A DNA stretch of 64,000 bases from Priestia aryabhattai (GTDB lineage Bacteria; Bacillota; Bacilli; Bacillales; Bacillaceae_H): contig NZ_JAMBOQ010000003.1 of NCBI RefSeq assembly GCF_023715685.1, positions 620,001-684,000 of the forward strand, written 5' to 3'. Positions within the stretch are counted from its first letter, which is position 1, and every line of letters begins with the position of its first letter. The notes under the pieces were generated by a model. That model was given only the letters and a program-made list of their open reading frames with translations, had not been told where the DNA came from and did not search any database. The position numbers and the translations under genes are program-made. This document shows, one piece after another, positions 1-8,317 of the stretch.

Positions 1-28
1 CTTTTGTAACCATTATTTGGTGGTAAAG

Positions 29-56
29 AAAAGGGCTGGCATGCGCCAGTCCTTTT
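29..56 (+). terminator. Rho-independent terminator upstream of ctaG
   Basis: An 8-bp stem (GGGCTGGC at 33-40 with GCCAGTCC at 45-52, one G-U pair) is followed by a short T run. It probably ends the transcription unit to the left of the window. Confidence 0.75.
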
Positions 57-83
57 CATCATCTGTAGAAGGAGGAATAGACG

Positions 84-1022
84 TTGATTAACAATTTGCA
101 GATGTTTGGTTTTGAAGCACTTTGGAGTCCTTACTATTTTTTAACCATTTGTCTGGTGACCGTCTTATATTTTTTCATCGTTGGTAGATGGAGAAGGAAT
201 TTTATAGGAGCGGAGGCCGTAAGCAGGAAAACAAAAGCGCATTTTGTCATCAGCATGGTTCTTTTATATATATGTAAAGGAGGACCTGTAGATTTACTAG
301 GGCATTTTATGTTTAGTGCTCATATGACGCAAATGGCAATCGTTTACTTGGTGATTCCTCCGCTTTTTATTTTAGGAATTCCGCCGTGGTTAGCTCGTTC
401 TGTTATTTATGTAAAAGGGGTTAAACCTGTTTTTAAATTCTTTACAAAGCCTTTAATTGCTCTACTATTATTTAATGGGTTATTCTCTTTGTATCATATT
501 CCGCTGCTTTTTGATTTTATTAAAACGGATATGACGCTCCACGGAATCGTGAGTGTTGTATTATTTATCGCTGCATTTTGTATGTGGTGGCCACTCGTTA
601 ATCAGCTAGAAGAAGAACAAACGCTAAGTTCTTTAAAAAAGCTTGGATACATTTTTGCAGATGGCGTACTCCTTACTCCAGCGTGCGCGCTGATTATTTT
701 TGCAAATCATTCTTTATATGCGACGTATACAGACTCAAGCGCTTGGGTGCAAGCTCTTTCCCTTTGTGTACCGCCTTCTATGATTGCAAGTTTGGGGCAG
801 CTCGCTCCCGAGATGTTTAATACACTACCGCCCGTGGAAGATCAGCAGCTAGGCGGCGTTATTATGAAGATCATTCAAGAAATTGTGTATGGAACGGTCT
901 TAGGATTTATTTTTTTTCAGTGGGCTCGAAAAGAACGAGAGAAAGATACGTACATGCCTGATTTTAGTGAACGTCAAAATATAAAATCAAAGGAAATTCC
1001 ATCTACTCCTCCTTTGAATTGA
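84..1022 (+). CDS. ctaG: Cytochrome c oxidase assembly factor CtaG
   Basis: A polytopic membrane protein of 312 residues with about seven hydrophobic segments. It matches the caa3_CtaG family, which is needed to assemble active cytochrome caa3 oxidase, probably through delivery of copper to subunit I. The family-typical His/Met-rich stretch near residues 75-95 (GHFMFSAHMTQM) and a second His near 205 are visible. The TTG start is preceded by GAAGGAGG, and the length is normal. A terminator precedes the gene, so either it has its own promoter or upstream transcription reads through. The adjacent ylbABC genes follow ctaG in B. subtilis too. Confidence 0.9.
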   Translation: MINNLQMFGFEALWSPYYFLTICLVTVLYFFIVGRWRRNFIGAEAVSRKTKAHFVISMVLLYICKGGPVDLLGHFMFSAHMTQMAIVYLVIPPLFILGIPPWLARSVIYVKGVKPVFKFFTKPLIALLLFNGLFSLYHIPLLFDFIKTDMTLHGIVSVVLFIAAFCMWWPLVNQLEEEQTLSSLKKLGYIFADGVLLTPACALIIFANHSLYATYTDSSAWVQALSLCVPPSMIASLGQLAPEMFNTLPPVEDQQLGGVIMKIIQEIVYGTVLGFIFFQWARKEREKDTYMPDFSERQNIKSKEIPSTPPLN

Positions 1023-1051
1023 AAAAGCGCAGTGTGATTACTGCGCTTTTT
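1022..1051. terminator. Bidirectional terminator between ctaG and ylbA
   Basis: The arms AAAAAGCGCAGT and ACTGCGCTTTTT enclose a 6-nt loop, giving A and T tracts on both sides. It serves the convergent genes ctaG (+) and ylbA (-). Confidence 0.9.
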
Positions 1052-1057
1052 CTACTT

Positions 1058-1417
1058 CTATAGCTGAACGATTTCAAGCTGTGATTTGATTTGTGCCAAT
1101 ATCTTTTCACACTGTTCTACAAGGGATGGTGGGAAGTATTCACCGTCTCCATATTCTACACCGTGAGGATAATAATGTTTGCCTAGTAGAGGTGTCATAA
1201 GGTGAATAACAGCATGCCTGCCCCCTACATCGCCTGAAATAGCATGTCCTTGGACTCGTAAATAGAAGGTATCTCGCTGAAACTCGAATTTTCGATCGTA
1301 CGTGACGCGTTCATAATCCCATTGTCCAGCGCGGACCAGGCCAAATTGATGCATAATCTCATCTAATAAATCTAAATCAACCTTTAATGAATCAAACTTT
1401 GCATATTCAAATTTCAT
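1058..1417 (-). CDS. ylbA: YugN-like family protein YlbA
   Basis: A 119-residue soluble protein of the YugN/YlbA family, whose function is unknown. The open frame extends seven codons further upstream, but the ATG at 1417 has the clear site GGGAGGGAGTCC before it, so that start is chosen. The protein is mixed alpha/beta, with no signal peptide or membrane segment. It lies convergent to ctaG and divergent from ylbB. The name rests on its position between ctaG and a CBS gene, as in B. subtilis, and on family resemblance. Confidence 0.8.
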   Translation of the reverse strand: MKFEYAKFDSLKVDLDLLDEIMHQFGLVRAGQWDYERVTYDRKFEFQRDTFYLRVQGHAISGDVGGRHAVIHLMTPLLGKHYYPHGVEYGDGEYFPPSLVEQCEKILAQIKSQLEIVQL

Positions 1418-1602
1418 ATGGACTCCCTCCCAAAACAAATATACCCCAATTAAATCATAAGCCGAATGGATAAAACTTGCAATATATAATAAGGAAAAAT
1501 GTAAACGTTATCTATTTTTATTTAAACGTTTTAAATACGAAAGTTTACTAAAAAGTTGGTCACACTATAAAGCGAACACACTATGTAAAGGAGGATAAAA
1601 CA

Positions 1603-2022
1603 ATGAAAACTGTACAAGATGTAATGACAGCTGATACGGAAACATGCACCACGCTCGATAATGTATATGAAGTGGCAGTGAAAATGAAGGAATGGAATGT
1701 AGGCGCAATTCCAATTGTCGATAAAGATCAGCTAGTAGGAATGATTACAGATCGAGACTTAGTTATAAAAGGCATTGCAGAAAAGAAGCCAAATTCAAGT
1801 AAAGTAACGGATGTTATGAGTGAGGAGCTTATAACTATTACAGCGGAAGCCTCTGTAGAAGAAGCTTCTAAGCTTATGGCTCAACATCAAATCCGTCGTC
1901 TTCCTGTTGTAGAAAATCAAAAGCTAGTAGGGATTGTATCGCTAGGTGATTTATCAACGTTTCGCTATGCAAATGAACGTGCAGGAGAAGCGCTCTCAGA
2001 CATTTCAGAACATACGCATTAA
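1603..2022 (+). CDS. ylbB: CBS-domain protein YlbB
   Basis: A protein of 139 residues made almost wholly of two CBS motifs, roughly residues 5-60 and 70-128. Each contains the pattern VGMITDRD or VGIVSLGD at its end. Paired CBS motifs form a Bateman module that usually senses adenine nucleotides. No catalytic domain is attached, so this is probably a stand-alone sensor whose target is unknown. The start is well supported by AAAGGAGG upstream. A long-loop terminator follows. Confidence 0.85.
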   Translation: MKTVQDVMTADTETCTTLDNVYEVAVKMKEWNVGAIPIVDKDQLVGMITDRDLVIKGIAEKKPNSSKVTDVMSEELITITAEASVEEASKLMAQHQIRRLPVVENQKLVGIVSLGDLSTFRYANERAGEALSDISEHTH

Positions 2023-2023
2023 A

Positions 2024-2072
2024 AAGAGAAAGGCCAACTGTTTGCAGTATATTCGTAAATAGTTGGCTTTTT
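2024..2072 (+). terminator. Terminator after ylbB
   Basis: GCCAACT (2033-2039) pairs with AGTTGGC (2061-2067) across a 21-nt loop. The stem is extended by an A tract and a T tract. Confidence 0.75.
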
Positions 2073-2117
2073 CTTTTGTTTCCTTCATACCAATAGCTAT
2101 TTTTTTTTGAATGCATG

Positions 2118-2123
2118 TATAAT
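2118..2123 (+). promoter_or_regulatory. Candidate -10 box for ylbC
   Basis: A perfect TATAAT lies about 60 nt upstream of the proposed ylbC start. No convincing -35 box is visible. Confidence 0.5.
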
Positions 2124-2180
2124 AGAGATAAAAATAAGTTAAACAGGTAAAGAAAACAGGTGTAAGGAGAGGAAGAAAAG

Positions 2181-3230
2181 CTGAAAAAAGTTATTTTTAT
2201 TCTCGCATTAATAGTGGCATTTGTATACGCGGAGGATTGTTTACCTCAGCTAGAAAAATATCTAACGGGTCAAAATATTGAGCAAAACCAAACGGATTCC
2301 CAAAGTCAGCCGACACAAGAAGTGGCTTCTTATGAAAAACAAAGTGAAAATATGATGAGACTCATTGGAGATCATTCAGAACAGTTAATTGGAATGCTTG
2401 GAGAGCCGGATCGTATTGATTCTTCTGCATATGGCTATGACTGGTGGATTTACAAAAAGAATCGTCAAACGTATGCGCAGGTAGGAGTAGAAAATAATCA
2501 AGTCGTATCTGTATACGTCATTGGTTCAAAAACAAATACAGATCCTTTTGAGATTGGTGAGAAGCGAGAAGAAGTAGAAAAAAGAGTTTCACTTTCATCC
2601 GAACTCACACTTCAAAAAGACGGAAATGAATACCGATTTCGTCTGAGTGAAGAGGATATGAAAATGCGTCCAATTATTAAATATGGAGATGTATACGTCC
2701 AACTATATTTTGATCAGTTCCTTAATACAATCTCAAGTATTCGAATTATGGACATGGACACGCTATTAAAACAGCGTCCGTACGAAATTGTTTATCGTGG
2801 CGAGCTTCCCACAGCTCCGTCATTGACAGCGGAGGAGTGGAAAAGTGTCCAAGAAGGAGAAGAGCAGCAAATTATCGATATTACAAATGTAATTCGAGAC
2901 CGATTTCAGCTATCACCTTTAGCTTGGGACGAAGCCACTGCCGGAGTAGCCTATTTACACAGCAAAGAAATGAGCGACTTAAACTATTTCTCTCACGTTT
3001 CACCAGCACAAGGTGATTTAGGCAACCGTCTGCAAAAAGGTGATGTAGTATATCGCATCGCGGGCGAAAATATTGCCTCGAATTATCAGGATGGAATCGC
3101 TGCGGTTGAAGGGTGGCTTAATAGTGAGGGACATCGTAAGGCTTTACTCAATAAAGAGTTTACGCGTCTTGGTGTAGGTGTATATGAGAAATATTATACG
3201 CAAAACTTTATCACTCCGATGAATGAATAG
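2181..3230 (+). CDS. ylbC: CAP/SCP-domain secreted protein YlbC
   Basis: The C-terminal 120 or so residues carry a CAP (cysteine-rich secretory/SCP-like) domain, with LHSKEMSDLNYFSH and GENIA typical of the bacterial YkwD/YlbC group. The middle holds the CAP-associated domain. Only two starts are possible below the in-frame TAA at 2163: CTG at 2181 and GTG at 2214. CTG has GGAGAGGAAG upstream and restores a hydrophobic leader (KKVIFILALIVAFVYA), so it is preferred. From CTG the protein has 349 residues and is secreted or N-terminally anchored. Function is unproven; in B. subtilis the gene also lies next to ylbB. Confidence 0.8.
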   Translation: MKKVIFILALIVAFVYAEDCLPQLEKYLTGQNIEQNQTDSQSQPTQEVASYEKQSENMMRLIGDHSEQLIGMLGEPDRIDSSAYGYDWWIYKKNRQTYAQVGVENNQVVSVYVIGSKTNTDPFEIGEKREEVEKRVSLSSELTLQKDGNEYRFRLSEEDMKMRPIIKYGDVYVQLYFDQFLNTISSIRIMDMDTLLKQRPYEIVYRGELPTAPSLTAEEWKSVQEGEEQQIIDITNVIRDRFQLSPLAWDEATAGVAYLHSKEMSDLNYFSHVSPAQGDLGNRLQKGDVVYRIAGENIASNYQDGIAAVEGWLNSEGHRKALLNKEFTRLGVGVYEKYYTQNFITPMNE

Positions 3231-3314
3231 TGAGATCAAAACTTCCTTTTGAAAATAGGTCTACTCTTGTCCTCTTTCTCATAAGTTTTAGTAGAGGTTA
3301 GAGGAGGGACGAGA

Positions 3315-4091
3315 ATGAAAGGAAGAATAGTAGGAATATTGCTCGTACTTTTCTTTGCATATACGACTACTGTACATGCAGCTGAAGGGCAGTGGGAAAA
3401 GCTTGATAACTTATCTGATCAAACGCTATCGCTTGTAGAGCAAAAGGAGTATAAAGCAGCCCAACATTTGTTCAGAAACTTTTCGAATGAATTTACTAGT
3501 CTCAATACAGCTTCTTTAGGCGTATCGGCCGAAGATATACGTATTTTAACTCTTTGTTATGAACAGGTAGAAAGGTCTCTTTTATCTTCTGATTCCAGTG
3601 ATGAAGAACGTCTTCAAAAAGCTACTCAATTTCGATTATTAGTTGATGCGCTGCACAGTAAGCATCAGCCAATGTGGACTGAACTCGAAGGCAGTATGCT
3701 AGCAACATTTAAAGAGATGCGAAATGAAGCGGTAAAAGGAGAACAAGCGGCTTATGAAGCGCAGCTTAAGCAATTTTTGAAAGAATATGATATGATTTTA
3801 CCGAGCGCGCAGGTAGACGTGTCGTCTCCCTACGTACAGCGTGTGAGCGCGGACGTTCACTTTTTACAAAGTGAGGGAACGCTAAGTGAGATTAACGATG
3901 AGCAGTTTAACCAAATGGAACAAAACTTAAAAGATTTTTTTGAACAAGTAAAAGAAAACCATACAGACCCGTCTTTTATTTGGGTTACAATTACCACCGG
4001 AAGTATTATTATTGCTACACTTTTTTATGTAGGAGCACGAAAATATTTCGCTGATCAGAAAAGAAAGTCAGCTAGAGGGCGTAATGATTGA
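3315..4091 (+). CDS. ypjB: Sporulation protein YpjB
   Basis: A 258-residue protein with an N-terminal signal peptide (residues 1-22, cleavage near VHAA), an alpha-helical extracytoplasmic body and one C-terminal membrane segment (about residues 220-241) followed by a basic tail. This layout fits YpjB, a family restricted to spore formers whose molecular role is unknown. The start has GAGGAGGG in front. It begins the stretch that is collinear with the B. subtilis ypj region, although the genes to its left are not. Confidence 0.8.
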   Translation: MKGRIVGILLVLFFAYTTTVHAAEGQWEKLDNLSDQTLSLVEQKEYKAAQHLFRNFSNEFTSLNTASLGVSAEDIRILTLCYEQVERSLLSSDSSDEERLQKATQFRLLVDALHSKHQPMWTELEGSMLATFKEMRNEAVKGEQAAYEAQLKQFLKEYDMILPSAQVDVSSPYVQRVSADVHFLQSEGTLSEINDEQFNQMEQNLKDFFEQVKENHTDPSFIWVTITTGSIIIATLFYVGARKYFADQKRKSARGRND

Positions 4092-4155
4092 CGTAAAAGC
4101 GCAGAATTGTCTAAAATAAAAGAGTAGTCAAACACATAATGAAAGGTGTGGGTAA

Positions 4156-4833
4156 ATGAGCTTTTTGATTTATTTTCTCATCATTATCCTTGTGCCAATT
4201 TGGGCGCAGTTTAAAGTGAGAAGTGCTTACAAAAAATATTCAAAAGTAAGCAACTCATCAGGAATGACAGGTGCAGAAGTAGCAAGGAAAATTCTGGATG
4301 AAAACGGGCTGTATAACGTTCACGTAGAGCCTGTAGGCGGATTTTTATCCGATCACTACGATCCTCGCTCAAAAGTAATTCGTTTGTCAGAAGACAACTA
4401 TTATGGAACGTCTGTGGCAGGGGCTGCCGTTGCAGCTCACGAAGTGGGGCACGCGATTCAAGACAAAGAAAACTATTCGTTTTTACGTCTTCGCCACTCG
4501 CTTGTGCCGGTGGCAAGCCTAGGGTCTAACGTGTCATGGATCTTAATTATGATTGGGATTATCGCACAAGCTAGTGGTTTACTATTACTTGGAATTATCT
4601 TCATGGCAGCAGCCGTCGTGTTCCAACTTGTAACACTGCCTGTTGAATTCAACGCTTCAAGCCGAGCGATGACGCAAATCGTCTCAGTCGGAGCGATTCG
4701 AAATGACGAAGAGCGCGAAACGCGCAAAGTGCTTAATGCAGCAGCTTTAACATACGTAGCAGCCGCAGCAGTAGCAGTTCTTGAGTTGGTTCGTTTAATC
4801 ATGATTTATACAGGAATGAATAACGACGATTAA
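4156..4833 (+). CDS. Membrane zinc metallopeptidase, YugP-like
   Basis: A 225-residue membrane protein with an N-terminal transmembrane helix (residues 2-18), the zinc peptidase signature HEVGH at residues 95-99 and hydrophobic segments near 120-160 and 195-218. The family is the YugP-type neutral zinc metallopeptidase, whose substrates are unknown. The conserved stretch VPVEF/LPVEFNASSRA after the membrane helices is present, so the gene looks intact. A B. subtilis homologue is at yugP, not in this position. It is transcribed with ypjB and ends at a strong bidirectional terminator. Confidence 0.85.
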   Translation: MSFLIYFLIIILVPIWAQFKVRSAYKKYSKVSNSSGMTGAEVARKILDENGLYNVHVEPVGGFLSDHYDPRSKVIRLSEDNYYGTSVAGAAVAAHEVGHAIQDKENYSFLRLRHSLVPVASLGSNVSWILIMIGIIAQASGLLLLGIIFMAAAVVFQLVTLPVEFNASSRAMTQIVSVGAIRNDEERETRKVLNAAALTYVAAAAVAVLELVRLIMIYTGMNNDD

Positions 4834-4834
4834 T

Positions 4835-4862
4835 AAAAAATACCGCATTAGCGGTATTTTTT
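4835..4862. terminator. Bidirectional terminator
   Basis: TACCGC (4841-4846) and GCGGTA (4851-4856) are flanked by A6 and T6. It separates the convergent zinc peptidase and ypjC genes. Confidence 0.9.
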
Positions 4863-4863
4863 A

Positions 4864-5730
4864 TTATCTTTCAAGCGGTTTTTTATTTTCATCAAGGGTA
4901 AATCCTTCGCCTAAGACATCATGAACATCTGTAACCGCAACGAATGCGTGTGGATCTACAGAAGTAATAACTTGTTTTAAACGGAAAATTTCATTTTTAC
5001 TCACAACGCAGTATAGCACGTTGGTATCTTGCTTAGAAAAAGAACCTTGCCCTTTTAAAATCGTCACGCCTCGATCCATTTCTTTCATAATTTTATCCGA
5101 TATGGCTTCGTTATGATTCGAAATGATGGTTGCTCCTTTGGCGGCATACGCACCGTCTTGCATAAAGTCAATAACGCGTGCAGCGACAAAGACTGCAACA
5201 AGTGTGTACATAGCTTCTCGGTAGGATAAATAAATGAGAGACGCACTAATCACAACAAAGTCAAAAAGAAACATCGTTTTTCCCATATTCCACCCGATAT
5301 ATTTTTGAACAACACGTGCGATAATATCGACTCCTCCTGTTGTTCCTCCGAACCTAAAAATAATACCAAGACCCACTCCAATAAAAACACCAGCAAAGAG
5401 AGCTGCTAGAGTCATATCATGACGCAGAGGCATATTCACTGGGAAGCGCTGGAATATCCATAAAAATAGCGATAAGCTAACGACTCCGAGCATGGTATAA
5501 ATAAATGCTGTTCTCCCTAATAGTTTCCACCCTACAAAAAACAAAGGAATATTTAACACTAAGTTAGAATAAGAGGGATCAATGTTAAATAAAAAAAATA
5601 AAAGCAGGGTAATGCCTGTGAATCCACCTTCAGCTAAATTGTTTTGCATGTTAAAATTAACAAGTCCAAACGCAAATATGGCAGCACCAAGCAGTATAAA
5701 AACAATATTTTTTAATCTGAGACCTTTCAT
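4864..5730 (-). CDS. ypjC: YitT-family membrane protein YpjC
   Basis: A 288-residue protein with five to six membrane segments in the first 190 residues (YitT/DUF161 core, including the glycine-rich GGTTGGVDIIARV motif). A cytoplasmic DUF2179 domain follows at about residues 215-280. The family occurs widely in Firmicutes; transport is suspected but no substrate is established. The start has AGGAGG upstream. It is divergent from ypjD, with a 312-bp intergenic region between them. Confidence 0.85.
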   Translation of the reverse strand: MKGLRLKNIVFILLGAAIFAFGLVNFNMQNNLAEGGFTGITLLLFFLFNIDPSYSNLVLNIPLFFVGWKLLGRTAFIYTMLGVVSLSLFLWIFQRFPVNMPLRHDMTLAALFAGVFIGVGLGIIFRFGGTTGGVDIIARVVQKYIGWNMGKTMFLFDFVVISASLIYLSYREAMYTLVAVFVAARVIDFMQDGAYAAKGATIISNHNEAISDKIMKEMDRGVTILKGQGSFSKQDTNVLYCVVSKNEIFRLKQVITSVDPHAFVAVTDVHDVLGEGFTLDENKKPLER

Positions 5731-5993
5731 ACTTACAAACCTCCTATAGCCGTTTTTGCACTACCTTATCATAAAGGAATATATTTCATTTCGTAAATAA
5801 CTATCGAAAAGATTTTTGAAAATAGTAAAAAGTGATGATGTTTCTTCTAGTGCTATGTATTAGTAGTATCCTCAATTCGTAAAATATAGACAGATTTTTG
5901 AGAATTAAGGGAAACGCGAGGAATATTGTGAAAAGGCATCTGGCAAAGGCGTGGTAAGAAGAAGTAATTACACTAAATAATTTGAAGTAAAGA

Positions 5994-6002
5994 TGTTATA
6001 AT
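5994..6002 (+). promoter_or_regulatory. Extended -10 promoter for the ypjD-birA operon
   Basis: TGTTATAAT is a consensus extended -10 element 41 nt before the ypjD start. The rest of the 5731-6042 gap is AT-rich and shows no gene. Confidence 0.65.
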
Positions 6003-6042
6003 AGTAAGCTGAGTGTACGTCTAAAAGAGGTGAAATAAAACG

Positions 6043-6372
6043 ATGTCAAAAAAAACGATGGAGCAAATGCAGCAAGAAGTTGATGCCTATATTAGCCAAT
6101 TTAAAGAAGGATATTTTAGTCCTCTCGCTATGCTTGCGCGAATGTCGGAAGAAGTGGGCGAATTATCGCGCGAAATTAACCACTATTATGGTGAAAAGCC
6201 GAAGAAAACGACTGAAGCAGAACGTACGGTCGAAGAAGAAATGGGCGACATTTTATTTGTATTAATTTGCTTTGCAAATTCATTAAATATTGATTTACAA
6301 GAAGCGCATGATCGCGTTATGAATAAATTTAATACGCGTGACAAAGATCGCTGGACGAAAAAAGAAGACTAA
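6043..6372 (+). CDS. ypjD: MazG-type nucleotide pyrophosphohydrolase YpjD
   Basis: A 109-residue single-domain member of the all-alpha NTP pyrophosphatase group. The metal-binding motifs EEVGEL (residues 31-36) and EEEMGDILF (about 67-75) are intact. Such enzymes hydrolyse non-canonical or excess nucleoside triphosphates to monophosphates; the exact substrate of YpjD is not known to me. It is the first gene of a seven-gene operon and is followed by dapB after 12 bp. Confidence 0.85.
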   Translation: MSKKTMEQMQQEVDAYISQFKEGYFSPLAMLARMSEEVGELSREINHYYGEKPKKTTEAERTVEEEMGDILFVLICFANSLNIDLQEAHDRVMNKFNTRDKDRWTKKED

Positions 6373-6384
6373 GGAGAGAAAAAA

Positions 6385-7185
6385 ATGGACAAAATTCGAA
6401 TTGTACTTGCAGGACCAAGAGGTCGTATGGGAAAAGAAGCTGTATTATTAATAGAAGAAACAGAGCATTTTGAATTAGTAGCAGCGGTGGATCGTATCAA
6501 TGAAGGAAAATACATAAGTGATATTGAAGGAATGCCAAACGTACAAGCGCCAATCTACACGGATATTGAAAAATGTTTTCAAGACGTTAAGGCAGATGTT
6601 CTAGTTGATTTGACAACACCTGAAATTGGGCGCGTTCATACTAAAACAGCCCTAACATATGGAGTAAGACCTGTTGTAGGAACAACTGGCTTTTCAGAAG
6701 AAGATTTAAAAGAATTAAAGCAGCTTGCTGAAGAGAAAGAGCTTGGCTGTATCATTGCACCAAATTTCGCAATTGGCGCTATTTTAATGATGAAGTTTTC
6801 ACAAATGGCAGCTAAATACTTTGATGATGTAGAGATTATTGAAATGCATCACGATCAAAAGTTAGATGCACCATCAGGAACAGGCTTAAAAACAGCGGAG
6901 CTTATCAGTGAAGTTCGTGAAGCAAAAAAACAAGGCCATCCTGATGAAAAAGAATTGATAGAAGGGGCGCGCGGCGCAGATTATGAAGGAATCCGTCTAC
7001 ATAGCGTACGCCTGCCAGGACTGATTGCTCACCAAGAAGTGATGTTCGGAGGATTTGGACAAACATTAAAAATCCGTCATGATTCATACAACCGTGCTTC
7101 TTTTATGTCAGGTGTGAAGCTAGCTGTTGATACAGTTATGAAAGTAGACACACTTGTATATGGATTAGAAAATATTATTGACTAA
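6385..7185 (+). CDS. dapB: 4-hydroxy-tetrahydrodipicolinate reductase
   Basis: DapB reduces hydroxy-tetrahydrodipicolinate with NAD(P)H in the diaminopimelate/lysine pathway, which also supplies dipicolinate to spores. The N-terminal nucleotide-binding motif GPRGRMG (about residues 10-16) and the active-site block [14 protein letters not shown] (about 153-166) are complete. Its 266 residues are the normal length. The start is preceded by AAGGAGAG. It lies inside the ypjD-birA operon, 12 bp before mgsA. Confidence 0.95.
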   Translation: MDKIRIVLAGPRGRMGKEAVLLIEETEHFELVAAVDRINEGKYISDIEGMPNVQAPIYTDIEKCFQDVKADVLVDLTTPEIGRVHTKTALTYGVRPVVGTTGFSEEDLKELKQLAEEKELGCIIAPNFAIGAILMMKFSQMAAKYFDDVEIIEMHHDQKLDAPSGTGLKTAELISEVREAKKQGHPDEKELIEGARGADYEGIRLHSVRLPGLIAHQEVMFGGFGQTLKIRHDSYNRASFMSGVKLAVDTVMKVDTLVYGLENIID

Positions 7186-7197
7186 GGAGCGAGAAAA

Positions 7198-7596
7198 ATG
7201 AAAATCGCCTTAATTGCACATGATAAAAAGAAAAATGATATGGTACAATTCACAACAGCCTATCAAGCGATTTTACAGGAACATTCGCTGTTCGCAACAG
7301 GAACAACAGGAACGCGTATTTCAGAAGCAACAGGTTTGAAGGTTCACCGCTTTCAATCAGGACCGCTTGGAGGAGATCAGGAGATAGGAGCTTTAATTGC
7401 TCAAAATGAAATGGATATGGTTATTTTTTTCCGCGACCCGTTAACAGCTCAGCCTCATGAACCTGATATTTCAGCTCTGATGCGTCTATGTGACGTATAT
7501 GCGGTTCCTCTTGCAACGAATATGGGAACAGCAGAGATTTTAATTCATGGACTTGAACGAGGCGATTTGCATTGGCGTTCAATTATAAAAAAATAG
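7198..7596 (+). CDS. mgsA: Methylglyoxal synthase
   Basis: MgsA converts dihydroxyacetone phosphate to methylglyoxal and phosphate, a bypass that relieves phosphosugar stress. The 132-residue protein keeps the phosphate-binding TTGTTG segment (about residues 36-43), the [10 protein letters not shown] block and the FFRDP motif with the conserved aspartate. Context is telling: the bacillithiol genes follow directly, and bacillithiol takes part in methylglyoxal detoxification in bacilli. Confidence 0.95.
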   Translation: MKIALIAHDKKKNDMVQFTTAYQAILQEHSLFATGTTGTRISEATGLKVHRFQSGPLGGDQEIGALIAQNEMDMVIFFRDPLTAQPHEPDISALMRLCDVYAVPLATNMGTAEILIHGLERGDLHWRSIIKK

Positions 7597-7606
7597 GGTG
7601 AAGATA

Positions 7607-8317
7607 ATGAAAGAAACAATAGATATCCTTGCCTTTGGTGCCCATGCCGATGATGTAGAAATCGGCATGGGTGGAACCATTGCAAGAATGAGTGAACAAG
7701 GTTTGAAGGTAGTCATTTGTGATTTGACGCAAGCTGAACTTTCTTCAAATGGAACGGTTGAAATTCGAAAACAAGAAGCGTCTAAAGCAGCTGAAGTCTT
7801 AGGTGTTCATGAGCGAATTCATCTGCATTTGCCAGATAGAGGTCTGTTTCTAAAGCCAGAGTATATATCTGAAATTGCATCAGTCATTCGCACGTATCAA
7901 CCAAGGATTATATTTGCTCCTTATTTTGAAGATCGTCATCCTGATCATGGAAATTGTGCAAAGCTTGTAGAAGAGGCCATGTTTTCAGCTGGCGTTAAAA
8001 ATTATATCGATGATAAGAAGCAAAAAGCTCATCGTGCTGAGTCTCTATATTTCTATATGATAAATGGATTTCATAAGCCAGATTTTATCGTAGATGTATC
8101 AAGCACGTTTCAAAAGAAAGTAGCTAGTCTAGAGGCTTATGAAAGTCAATTTATAAAAACAGCAGATACGTTTGATACGCCGCTGGTAAATGGATATATT
8201 GAAACTGTAGAGAGCAGAGAGCGATTATTTGGCAAAGAAGTCGGGGTAGCTTACGGTGAAGGTTTTTTATCTAAAAAACCGATTTTGATGTACGATGATT
8301 TAGTAGGTGGAAAATAA
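7607..8317 (+). CDS. bshB1: Bacillithiol biosynthesis deacetylase BshB1
   Basis: A zinc-dependent LmbE/PIG-L-family deacetylase that removes the acetyl group from GlcNAc-malate to give GlcN-malate, the second step of bacillithiol synthesis. Zinc ligands lie in AHADD near the N terminus and in the later HPDHGN motif. The frame opens at a GTG (7598), but that codon is part of the binding site AGGGTG, so ATG at 7607 is taken (236 residues). Its stop codon abuts the bshA start. Confidence 0.93.
   Translation: MKETIDILAFGAHADDVEIGMGGTIARMSEQGLKVVICDLTQAELSSNGTVEIRKQEASKAAEVLGVHERIHLHLPDRGLFLKPEYISEIASVIRTYQPRIIFAPYFEDRHPDHGNCAKLVEEAMFSAGVKNYIDDKKQKAHRAESLYFYMINGFHKPDFIVDVSSTFQKKVASLEAYESQFIKTADTFDTPLVNGYIETVESRERLFGKEVGVAYGEGFLSKKPILMYDDLVGGK

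Noticed and set aside
1..9. CTT TTG TAA at the very start could be the end of an upstream gene (for example ctaF or another ctaG neighbour)
   Set aside because: Three codons are too few to assign a product; only the terminator that follows is reported.
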